Origin: Onthophagus taurus
Taxonomy: Eukaryota; Arthropoda; Insecta; Coleoptera; Scarabaeidae
DNA length: 64,000 bases
Assembly (NCBI RefSeq): GCF_036711975.1
Contig: NC_091967.1
Span: 30,667,501 to 30,731,500 of the forward strand
Direction of reading: 5' to 3'
Below, one piece after another: positions 1-7,477 of this stretch. The notes under the pieces are model-generated. The model had not been told where the DNA came from and did not search any database. It was given only the letters and a program-made list of their open reading frames with translations. The stretch's first letter is position 1. Every line of letters starts with the position of its first letter. Both the position numbers and the translations under genes were made by a program.

Positions 1-284
1 TAAAAAAATACATAGCGTTCCATTTAAAAAAATGAAGTTGAGTATGGTCCTGGAATAGTGAAACACCCTGTATAGCTGAAAATAATTTTAATCGATACAG
101 CTTTGATGGTAATATATGATGGCATAAAAACATTTCTTTTATTTTCAATAGTATAGCCACTATCTTCCGTCCCCGCACTATTGACTCACCCTGTATATTA
201 ATTTAATTTTATACAATACAATACTGTAATCAAACATAACAAATTAAAGATTTTATAAAATACTAAATGTGATGCGCTCATGGA
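1..284. repeat. AT-rich flank with two mariner-type element ends
   Basis: There is no coding sequence here. The 11-mer caccctgtata occurs at about 64-74 and again at about 187-197. This is the outward-facing end typical of insect mariner-derived MITEs (reverse complement tatacagggtg, abutting TA). The two probably mark ends of short degraded non-autonomous elements. I could not define partner ends, and no Polinton terminal inverted repeat is visible. Confidence 0.4.
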
Positions 285-907
285 GTCAGCGATAACGATC
301 ACATGGTCATCATTACCAACACCAGTAGCGATACCATAACTCCACCTGTAAAAAATATAAAATTAATTAAAAAGTAAAAAACTAACTACATCATCATTGC
401 CTTCAACAGATAATGGTGGGAATAAAATGTGATTTCGGACCCCCAATGTTAAATCTTATGGGATTTTGGTCCAGAACGCCCATAGCTATACTGCACCGCA
501 GAATTAACAGCGTTTGATTACTTCCTCTATAAAAAAATAAAATTAATTAAAAAGTAAAAAAACTAAGTCATCATCACCTTTAGTGGTTACGTCAACCATA
601 TCTAATGGGATAAGCGGCAGCAAAAATTACTCTTCCGGCTATAAATAAAATGAAATAAAAGTATAAAAGCCAACTGAATATAAAATAAAAATATATCAAT
701 TACCGCTGAATCGTTATCTGTGGTAATGTCTATTTCTATTACCACAGAATTAACAGCGCCTACACCACCACCGGCACCCGTCGTTAGATCGATCAATTCC
801 TCTGTAAAAATAAAATTAATTAAAAAGTAAAAAACCAACTAAGTCATCATTACCTTCACCGGTTAAATCGACCATATCTAATGGGATAAGCGGTGGCGGT
901 GGTAAAA
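285..907 (-). repeat. Degenerate array of exon-like blocks separated by short AT-rich intron-like spacers
   Basis: An AT-rich spacer resembling an approximately 52-nt intron (minus strand: donor-like GTAATG, GTGATG or GCAATG, acceptor-like TTTACAG or TTTATAG) recurs near 345-400, 525-580 and 805-860. Between the spacers lie exon-like blocks of 60-110 nt that resemble each other, for example 582-640 and 854-919, both reading towards a GAG TAA when entered in phase 0. The arrangement looks like repeated duplication of the 3' part of the small gene just upstream on the same strand (908-1261). Reading frames do not join through the whole array, so I do not call one protein. Basis: sequence inspection only. 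Confidence 0.4.
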
Positions 908-1261
908 TTACTCCTCCGACTATAAATAAAAGTATAAAAAATTAATACAAAATTAAAGTAAAAAGAAAAAATACTTACAGAGTATAAAAAAATGAGATGG
1001 CATACCTCGCTCTCAGAAATTATTAAAAAATCTGTGGGGGTCACATAGCTATAAACTATGCGCCCCCCCTGCACGAGCGAGTCCTCCAAACCGCCATTAG
1101 TTGTTACAATCATAATGGGCTAAAAAATTAATATTACATATTGAAAAATTAATTCTAGTATAGGTATAACTTACATTTGGATGATGTAATTCACAAATCC
1201 CCCGGATTAGATCCCAGGGGATTGCCGCATATTCATTTGCGTTGTTATTGTTATTGTTCAT
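908..1261 (-). CDS. Putative spliced small gene at the left end of the Polinton (unknown function)
   Basis: I do not recognise the product. On the minus strand an ATG at 1259-1261 opens an Asn-rich start (MNNNNNNANEYAAIPW...) of 29 codons, ending at a consensus donor GTAAGT (exon 1, 1175-1261). A TTTTTAG acceptor opens exon 2 at 1119. It reads 38 codons in phase 0 to a GTATGC donor at 1006, or 47 codons to a second in-phase GTAAGT donor after 979. The next acceptor (TTATTTATAG) leads to SEE-stop at 908-919. The predicted product is about 70-80 residues. A TATAAATAG box lies about 50 nt upstream. The strand is shared with the integrase cluster to its right. The splice model is inference. The gene could belong to the Polinton or to flanking DNA. 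Confidence 0.35.
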
Positions 1262-1310
1262 GTTGCACTAAAAAACCTTCTTTAAACTAACTGTAAAAAC
1301 ATAAGACACG

Positions 1311-1319
1311 CTATTTATA
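1311..1319 (-). promoter_or_regulatory. TATA box (TATAAATAG on minus strand)
   Basis: The plus strand reads ctatttata, giving TATAAATAG on the minus strand about 50 nt upstream of the ATG at 1261. Spacing suits a core promoter for the small spliced gene at 908-1261. It is the only clear TATA box in the 1262-1493 gap, which otherwise holds AT-rich sequence. Confidence 0.45.
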
Positions 1320-1493
1320 CCGAGAGATGATATCTAAAAAAATTAACGAAAACAGGAAGATTTGGTTTGAATATGAATCATTTTAATTATCTCCGGAAAA
1401 CTCGGTTTCTATGGTTGTTAATATCAATTTGTTTATAAAATAAAATTGTCCTTGTAGATTTTTTAAAAAATTATAATTTATAAAACTTAAAAA

Positions 1494-2430
1494 TTAAACA
1501 ATATTATCTTTAGATATCCAACTATTATGTGTTGAATCAAAACCTAGCCATTTTACATATAGCATATTCTTTTTACGTTTTAACACTTTCTCAACAAGAT
1601 ATGCATCCGATTGTCTAGATTTTTGAAGTTCAAATTCATAAAACGCGCCTTTAATCGGCTGCCCGTTGATATCTTCCAATATATAGGTTACAGGATTTGT
1701 AATTTGCACTTTAACAATTTTAAATAATTCAGTAGTCCAGTTGGGTAAGTAGCCTTTATCGAAAACATGTTTATATTTACTAATTCGAACGACGTCGCCA
1801 ATTTTAAATTTTCCTTTACCGGCAATCTTAATGTGGTTGTACACCGTTTTAAGTAGTTCGTTTTCAACGGATTTCGAATTAATTTGGGCTGGTGCTAACC
1901 TTGTGGTACTATGTTTTGTGTTGTTGTATTTTAATGTTACATCTTTTAAAGTTTGCAGCCATATATGATTTCCGTAAAGACTAAACAATTTATACAATTT
2001 TTGTTTTATAGTTCTAATAACACGTTCAGCCATCGAAGCTTTCATAACGCTGAACGTAGAATAATGGTTAATGTTAAATTCTTCCATCAATTTTTTAAAT
2101 TGATTATTGTAGAATTCTTTACCGTTGTCCGTTTGTAGGTTGCGAGGCGTGCGATGTCCGTTTTCAGATAAGATTGTGCGTAACGCGTGAGTAACATCCG
2201 TGGCTGATTTGGTTTTTAGCGGTCGAGTCCATAGGTATTTTGAAAAACAATCGATAACAACTAGAATGTATTTATTTCCGGAATTAACTTTAGCGAACTC
2301 AATCATTTCAATAAGATCAGCTTGCCATTTCGATCCCCTTTAGTATAGTTCTTCGTCGAGGAAATATACGCCTAGTCGGACGATGTAGTTCTTCAACTAT
2401 GGTCTCCTTTGCTTTGGATACTTTAGCCAT
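1494..2430 (-). pseudogene. Polinton integrase (DDE, chromodomain), frameshifted
   Basis: Retrovirus-type integrase, which would insert element DNA into the host chromosome. The main frame runs from 2306 to 1494 (270 codons). The first catalytic Asp lies in WQADL, just upstream of the first in-frame Met; the second is in TDNGKEF, and the Glu in MAERVIRTIKQ. A C-terminal chromodomain (YLVEKVLKRKK...YVKWLGF) occupies about the last 40 residues. The natural start appears to be the ATG at 2428-2430, which opens 37 codons ending in RRIFPRRRTILKGIE and then hits TGA at 2317-2319. The two pieces are separated by a frameshift at about 2324-2338. The gene follows the fibre-like gene with only about 24 nt between. 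The frameshift could be inactivating, or a sequencing error. Confidence 0.85.
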
Positions 2431-2453
2431 TGATGGTATTATTCTTCTTCAAT

Positions 2454-3373
2454 TCAAGGGATTCTACTATCCAGTTTATCAATACGTGATTTTAGATCCG
2501 CATCTAGGGAATCAATTCGCTTCTGAACATCCGTAATGCTATTTCGAATATTCTCGTTGGATGTTTTAACTGAGTTTACAATATCAAACAAAGTACCGTT
2601 GAAATATATGAATTCCTTATCTACCTCCACCTTATTTTCATCAATTTTAGTTTTAAGGTTTGGAATTTCAGCGCTAAGATTGTTTATCGTCGCAGATGAT
2701 CAATGTATGTTTTATGATCAGTAATTTGCTTTTTAATGTTTATGATTTCGTTTGCACAGTTATTTATAGAGGTTTCGGTGAGATTTTTCAAATTAACGAA
2801 GTTTGAGCGATGATCTAAAGTAATTTCCGCTTTAGCTTTATCAATTTCCTTCAAGATTTCATCCTTATATTTCATACAAGTTTCATCTACATATTGTTTA
2901 AGTTTCTTATTAGTATCAATTATTTTATCAGCAACTTCCTTTAAGATTTTATTCTTACAAGTTTCATCCGCATATTGTTTAAGTTTCCTATTAGTATGGT
3001 CTATTTTATGCGCTGTTTTATTCTCTATATCCGTTATTTGTTTTGTAACATACATTATGAGATTATCTTCTAAATCTTTACAGTGTTTAGTAAATTCATT
3101 TTTAGTATCAATAAATAATTTTGTTGTTTCTAAAAACTTAACACCCCATTCTTTATCAATTTCATCCACGTTTTGTTTTATAGCACAATCATCAGCGGCT
3201 TCAGGTCGCTTAACGTTTGATAATTTTCGACCCTGAACATCATAATCACCATCGGCGGTCAAAGAGAATCCGATGTTTCGTTGAAATGCAAATCTACCAC
3301 CTTCATCGCCACCATCTGATTTACTCCATGAAGTGCGACCAAATTTATCAATACTAACAACGGCTGAGTGCAT
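2454..3373 (-). pseudogene. Fibre-like coiled-coil protein, frameshifted near 2700
   Basis: The first 229 codons (3373 to 2684) begin with a compact N-terminal segment containing GFSLTADGDYDVQGRKLSNV, a pattern seen in virion-attachment ends of fibre proteins. It is followed by long helical coiled-coil stretches with tandem similar blocks (HTNRKLKQYADETCKNKI and TNKKLKQYVDETCMKYKD). The frame stops at 2684, but another frame continues the same coiled-coil character from about 2700 to a TGA at 2454-2456, so a one-base slip around 2695-2705 is likely. The ATG overlaps the stop of the upstream gene as TAATG. Its position between DUF8207 and integrase suggests a receptor-binding or spike fibre. 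This is inference from architecture, not from a sequence match. Confidence 0.55.
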
Positions 3374-4314
3374 TAGGAAATAATGTTGCTTTCTTTCAAT
3401 TCCTCTATAATTGAAGTAATTTCATTGATATGTGAATTATTACCAGCCACTTGTGATGCATGCAACAATCTCAAACGATCTACCAATTCATTAACATCAT
3501 CCCAGTATTTATACTGAATGGATTTACTGTTAACTTCTAGAAATTTATCCGAAATTCCTCGCCCCTCTCCATCCCCCACGTTAAATAGGGGTTTAATTAT
3601 TTTAACATACTTGGATGATCTATTTCCCGTAATATAACCATTATACTCATAATTATGTCTATGCGCGCTGGTATATTGTAAAATCGCTTTATATTGTTTT
3701 AAATCATCATCTGTGTAGTGTTTAGGTTCCTTTAATTGTATGAGCTCATATAGACCGGGGGTAGCTTGAAATTGTTTTTCACCACCTATGATAATATGGG
3801 ATGGCTTAAATTGAACTGCCTTCGATCCAATCTTCCATCCGTTATCGCCAGAGGAGCGCCGTATACCCATCCTATCATCAATAATCCCCCTTTTAAGATA
3901 ATATTGCTGAATTTGGAGCGGTAAATTTTCAATTGAGGTCTCATCAGACTTTACTTTCGATTCAGGTGTTAGTAGTAATTTCCTTTTTTTCACACTAACT
4001 CCGGACAAGGTGGGGGTTTTAAATTCTTCGATTCCCTCATCATCAGGTTTTAACCCTATCGGTGGTGGTGGTGGGTAGTGGTGATGGAAATGTGTAGCTT
4101 TATTTCCATCGTTTAATTTATTAGTGATGTCCTTCAGCGGTTCAAGCAACGGTTGATGAAGTTTAGCGATGAGTTTATCATCTCTATCACGACCGAGTTT
4201 AAGAGCCAGATACTTTTTCTTAATATTATTCGTTATACTAATTATAGCTTTATCTCTTTCACGCATTGATTTCATAACATCCTTATTATTAGATCGATTA
4301 TGTGATGGTGACAT
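3373..4314 (-). CDS. DUF8207-type Polinton protein
   Basis: A 313-residue intact frame. The N-terminal part is charged and helical, followed by a His/Pro-rich stretch (HFHHHYPPPPP, about residues 76-86). The C-terminal half carries the block I associate with the DUF8207 family common in insect Polintons: PGLYELIQLKEP, then YKAILQYTSAHRHNYEY, then KYVKIIKPLF, and finally YWDDVNELVDRLRLLHASQ. The function is unknown. It sits head-to-tail with the fibre-like gene (stop-start overlap TAATG at 3373) and downstream of the packaging ATPase, which suggests a structural or assembly role. The start ATG at 4312-4314 is the first in the frame. The open frame over 300 codons argues for recent selection. 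Confidence 0.7.
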   Translation of the reverse strand: MSPSHNRSNNKDVMKSMRERDKAIISITNNIKKKYLALKLGRDRDDKLIAKLHQPLLEPLKDITNKLNDGNKATHFHHHYPPPPPIGLKPDDEGIEEFKTPTLSGVSVKKRKLLLTPESKVKSDETSIENLPLQIQQYYLKRGIIDDRMGIRRSSGDNGWKIGSKAVQFKPSHIIIGGEKQFQATPGLYELIQLKEPKHYTDDDLKQYKAILQYTSAHRHNYEYNGYITGNRSSKYVKIIKPLFNVGDGEGRGISDKFLEVNSKSIQYKYWDDVNELVDRLRLLHASQVAGNNSHINEITSIIEELKESNIIS

Positions 4315-4351
4315 GTTTACATTGTGAAAACCTATGTATGAATAATTAAAT

Positions 4352-5062
4352 TTAGTCTAGGTGGAGAAATTTATCCATTCCCATACGGTATCTACCATTT
4401 TTAATTTCAAAATCCTTCATAATAATCATCGGTGTGTACGGCCCACCATCATTCCAACACCGAATGCAAACCTCTTTGAAAACATCAAATTTCATATCGG
4501 TGTTAACGTGTTCATCATATACATGTTTCAAATTAAGCTCATCCTGTTTGAATAACATTAAAACGTTAGCGTTATCCCTAATTAAATGTTTAGGTATTCT
4601 CGTATAAGTTTGTGTAAGATAAAATGAATCAATGTTTTTATGTCTACCCATACAAAAAAACGCTCGAATCCTGTCTTGTTTATCACACGCTACGTCATCA
4701 AATATAAAGATTGAGTTCTCTTTAGCTTCAGCTGGATCGACAACTGATTCATTATCTGCAAAGCGATAAAGCCCCACATCTGGTAGCCGTTTTAAAACCT
4801 TTTCTAACAATTCATATTTCGGTTGATGTAGTGATTTAGAATAGATGTAAATGTTTTCAAATTTTAAACCATTTATATCGAAAATAAGATTTAGCATTAA
4901 ATTTGTTTTCCCACATCCGCTTGGACCGCATACTATCGCCCGCAAACTATTCGGCATGAGCTCACCATGACGTTGACGTCGATCGGATGTAGATTGAGTC
5001 ATCACCAGCCGATCTAGATCGATGGATGACATAGACAGCGATGGATGCTTTACAATGCGCAT
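4352..5062 (-). CDS. Genome-packaging ATPase (FtsK/HerA-like, A32-type)
   Basis: P-loop ATPase that would pump element DNA into capsids. Walker A is CGPSGCGKTNLML at about residues 42-54. Walker B is SIFIFDDVACD at about residues 116-126. A following RHKNIDSFYLTQTYTRIP segment resembles the sensor region of A32-like ATPases. I chose the ATG at 5060-5062 rather than the ATG at 5086, because the shorter start avoids overlap with the divergent plus-strand gene and begins at the compact MRIVKHPSL segment. The product is about 236 residues, normal for the family. The frame is intact. Only about 80 nt separate it from the PLA2-domain gene, so a bidirectional promoter probably lies at 5063-5140. Confidence 0.85.
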   Translation of the reverse strand: MRIVKHPSLSMSSIDLDRLVMTQSTSDRRQRHGELMPNSLRAIVCGPSGCGKTNLMLNLIFDINGLKFENIYIYSKSLHQPKYELLEKVLKRLPDVGLYRFADNESVVDPAEAKENSIFIFDDVACDKQDRIRAFFCMGRHKNIDSFYLTQTYTRIPKHLIRDNANVLMLFKQDELNLKHVYDEHVNTDMKFDVFKEVCIRCWNDGGPYTPMIIMKDFEIKNGRYRMGMDKFLHLD

Positions 5063-5140
5063 TATGCTACTAAATATGAAACACACCCCACATCAACTAT
5101 ATATTTGTTGGAAACTTTAAAATACCACCATTTCAATGTG

Positions 5141-6100
5141 ATGTTCATACGTGATAACAGCATCATATCATCACCTACAACGTTAGGAGGAGGAGGTGGT
5201 TTTAATACGCTTATCAACAAACTACCAATCGAGTTACACGTTCCAGGCTATCAATTTTGTGGACCGGGCACAAAATTAAAGAAGCGTCTAGCACGTGGGG
5301 ATACTGGTATTAACCCGCTAGATCGTGCTTGTAGAGAACACGATATAGCATATTCTAATAGTAATACTTTAGATCGACGTCACGAAGCCGATAAGCGTTT
5401 GGAGGAAAACGCTTGGGAAAGAGTTAAGGCTAAAGACTCAACGTTTGGTGAAAAGGCATCAGCTTGGATGGTTACAAACGTTATGAAAGCAAAACGAAAA
5501 TTAGGCCTCGGCCATAAAAGGCGGAGTCGTCGTCAAACTAAACCAAAACCGCCGTCAACGGGCGTCTTAAAAAGAAAAATTTCGAAGAAAAAAAAACGAT
5601 GTGAAAAAGAAAATATAATTCGAGGAGTAGAAAAAGGAGGAGCTTTAAAATATAAATCTAATAAACCGCTAGCATTTAAACGCACGCTTGTAAACCGCAT
5701 AGTTAAAGATCTACCAAAATCTACTGATAATTTACGGGAAGCAGCTCAATTAGCGCTAAAGAGCGCTCGTATAGCCGTGAAAACTGTTGGTGGTAGGAAA
5801 AAAATAAAAATCCCTCGAGCAATACCGTTACCGATTAAAAGGGGAGGTATTCTTCCAATTTTACCTGCCATATTTGCTGGGCTTTCAGCCCTCGGAGCAT
5901 TATCCGGTGGTACGGCAGGAGTGTATCGGGCTATAAAGAGTGGACAGGAGGCTAAAGAGAAATTAGAAGAGGCTGAACGGCATAATAAACAGATGGAAGC
6001 TATCGCAATAGGTAAATCGGGTAATGGTCTCTACATCAAGAAATATAAAAAAGGATTGGGTTTATATTTAAGTAAAAAAAAGAAACAAAAAAACTTGTAG
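5141..6100 (+). CDS. PLA2-domain minor-capsid-like protein (pVI/pX-like)
   Basis: About 319 residues from the ATG at 5141 (an upstream in-frame ATG at 5045 would overlap the divergent ATPase). Residues about 34-80 form a parvovirus-VP1-like phospholipase A2 domain: a calcium-loop-like GYQFCGPGTKL, then the catalytic LDRACREHDIAYS His-Asp pair. Such domains help virions breach endosomal membranes. The middle is very Lys/Arg-rich (nuclear or DNA-binding character). A hydrophobic Gly/Ala-rich segment (LPAIFAGLSALGALSGG, near residue 250) could be amphipathic or membrane-active. The frame ends at TAG 6098-6100, four bases after a consensus slippery heptamer, and the protease frame lies in the -1 register. 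The frame is intact. Family assignment is moderately sure; the membrane role is inference. Confidence 0.75.
   Translation: MFIRDNSIISSPTTLGGGGGFNTLINKLPIELHVPGYQFCGPGTKLKKRLARGDTGINPLDRACREHDIAYSNSNTLDRRHEADKRLEENAWERVKAKDSTFGEKASAWMVTNVMKAKRKLGLGHKRRSRRQTKPKPPSTGVLKRKISKKKKRCEKENIIRGVEKGGALKYKSNKPLAFKRTLVNRIVKDLPKSTDNLREAAQLALKSARIAVKTVGGRKKIKIPRAIPLPIKRGGILPILPAIFAGLSALGALSGGTAGVYRAIKSGQEAKEKLEEAERHNKQMEAIAIGKSGNGLYIKKYKKGLGLYLSKKKKQKNL
6088..6094 (+). promoter_or_regulatory. Candidate -1 ribosomal frameshift site (A AAA AAC)
   Basis: In the zero frame the codons are AAA (6089-6091) and AAC (6092-6094), preceded by A6088. This is the X XXY YYZ heptamer A AAA AAC in the correct register. 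The zero-frame stop is TAG 6098-6100. A -1 slip continues into the protease frame with no stop before 6477. Downstream, TAGATAGG (6098-6105) can pair with CCTCTA (6118-6123) with a 2-nt bulge. This is only a weak stem, 3 nt from the heptamer. Confidence 0.5.
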
Positions 6101-6477
6101 ATAGGCTACCCAACAGACCTCTAACAAATCTTGATATAATTCAATTCGTTAAAGCTCTAAAAATTTCAAATTTTCGCGGTGTATTTATGCGGAATGAATT
6201 ACCTAAGAGCGGTCCTAAATATAAGGAATCAGCAGTTATAAATTTAGATGATCGAAACGGTCGCGGAACCCATTGGGTAGCCTATAAAAAGAATGGTAAT
6301 CAAGCGTTGTACTTCGACAGCTATGGCGATCTTAAACCTCCCTTTGAACTACTGAATTATTTGAAAAATTGTCGAATTGTGTACAATCATGAAAATTTTC
6401 AAAAAGAGAACCCCTTTAACTGTGGACATTTATGTATAAATTTCCTGTTAAACACCGAAAACTCATCATTTGATTAA
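6094..6477 (+). CDS. Adenovirus-type maturation cysteine protease
   Basis: C5-type (adenain-like) protease that would cleave capsid precursors. The catalytic His is in GTHWVAYKK, the acidic partner in YFDSYGDLKPP, and the nucleophile Cys in FNCGHLCINFLL. The first ATG of this frame is 6187 (MRNELPKSG), but about 31 codons upstream of it are open and protein-like (positions 6094-6186, including FVKALKISNFRGVF) and contain no ATG. By its position the N-terminal core of the enzyme appears to need those codons. Entry by -1 frameshifting from the preceding gene at 6088-6094 is the simplest reading. Alternatives are an indel in the A7 run or non-AUG initiation. The gene ends 3 nt before the next ATG (6480). 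Confidence 0.8.
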   Translation, partial: LVDRLPNRPLTNLDIIQFVKALKISNFRGVFMRNELPKSGPKYKESAVINLDDRNGRGTHWVAYKKNGNQALYFDSYGDLKPPFELLNYLKNCRIVYNHENFQKENPFNCGHLCINFLLNTENSSFD

Positions 6478-6479
6478 AA

Positions 6480-7259
6480 ATGTCTCAAACGTTCACACTG
6501 GTTGGTAGAAAAAGCGAAATTTCTGAAGATTATTATCCACTAATAGATTTGAATCCTAAATTAAACTACTCTTTGGGGCTTATTGGATTCCACACCTACA
6601 ATAGTATACCTAATATTGAAGAAGGAGTTAACAATATATTTTATTTTACTGAAGAAAACGCGATAAATTCCGCTCGACAAGCGATTATAGACGTGGGACC
6701 AGCAATAAATGTTATCACAATTCCTACAGGTTCTTACGAAATTACTGATATCGAGAAATATTTACAAAAAAAGATTCTACGAATTGTTGGTTTAGATGAT
6801 ACCGTTGACGATCCTAATAAGTATTTCACCCTCAAAGCTAATAATAATACCTTAAAGTGCGAATTAAAGAGCGATTATTTTGGGGTTGATTTTTCTAAGC
6901 CTAATACGTTAGCTTCGGTATTGGGGTTTTCCGAGGGTAGAACTCTACCTGCAGGTATAAAACACTACTCCGATCTCCCAGTCAACATAATTCGCGTAAC
7001 AACCATTAGAGTGGAGTGTAATATAATTTCTGGGTCATACTACAACAGCAAGCTATCACATACTTTATACGAATTTGCTCCAACGGTGGATGCTGGTTTC
7101 AGTATAAATATTGAACCTAGGAACCCCATCTATTTACCAATCAATTCAGACAACGCGATATCGAACATCACAATTAGATTGCTCGATCAGCGTGGTAATT
7201 TGGTTAATTTTCGAGGTGAAGAAATAGTTGTTAGATTAGAATTGAAACGTACAATATAA
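6480..7259 (+). CDS. Penton-like / minor capsid protein
   Basis: An intact 259-codon frame. The N-terminus (FTLVGRKSEISEDYYPLIDL then YSLGLIGFHTYNSIPNI) matches the pattern I know from the conserved Polinton minor capsid (penton-type single jelly-roll) protein. The rest is beta-rich with no transmembrane segment. It would form the pentameric vertices beside the double-jelly-roll hexon protein encoded just downstream. It starts 3 nt after the protease stop, and its TAA overlaps the next ATG (TAATG at 7256-7260). The structural role is inferred from family context and gene order rather than from catalytic residues. Confidence 0.7.
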   Translation: MSQTFTLVGRKSEISEDYYPLIDLNPKLNYSLGLIGFHTYNSIPNIEEGVNNIFYFTEENAINSARQAIIDVGPAINVITIPTGSYEITDIEKYLQKKILRIVGLDDTVDDPNKYFTLKANNNTLKCELKSDYFGVDFSKPNTLASVLGFSEGRTLPAGIKHYSDLPVNIIRVTTIRVECNIISGSYYNSKLSHTLYEFAPTVDAGFSINIEPRNPIYLPINSDNAISNITIRLLDQRGNLVNFRGEEIVVRLELKRTI

Positions 7260-7477
7260 TGGGATTAATATTTTTGACGGAAGGCAGCAGCAGCGATCCT
7301 CAACGACATCAACATCCTTCGACTACAAAAAAACGTTATAACTCGATTGGAAAGAAGGGTTCTAGAGCAGTATACAAAAAGACATCATTGCGAGCGGACA
7401 ACCGACGTTTCCTCGAGAAACTGGGTTATCATGTCAACAAAAAAATTAAATATATACCGCGAACCTATCACGGATAA
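7259..7477 (+). CDS. Small basic protein between penton and major capsid genes
   Basis: 72 codons, strongly basic (KKRYNSIGKKGSRAVYKK, then a C-terminal RRFLEKLGYHVNKKIKY). The ATG overlaps the upstream stop as TAATG, and the last 47 nt overlap the start of the major capsid gene. Position and charge would suit a small core or capsid-associated protein, but I cannot assign a function. The overlap on both sides and the ordered basic motif make it more than a chance frame; its short length keeps confidence moderate. Confidence 0.5.
   Translation: MGLIFLTEGSSSDPQRHQHPSTTKKRYNSIGKKGSRAVYKKTSLRADNRRFLEKLGYHVNKKIKYIPRTYHG

Noticed and set aside
602-1113. Two minus-strand open frames (602-838 and 856-1113) as independent genes
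   Set aside because: They read through strong donor and acceptor signals and AT-rich spacers; the exon model or a degenerate array explains them better.
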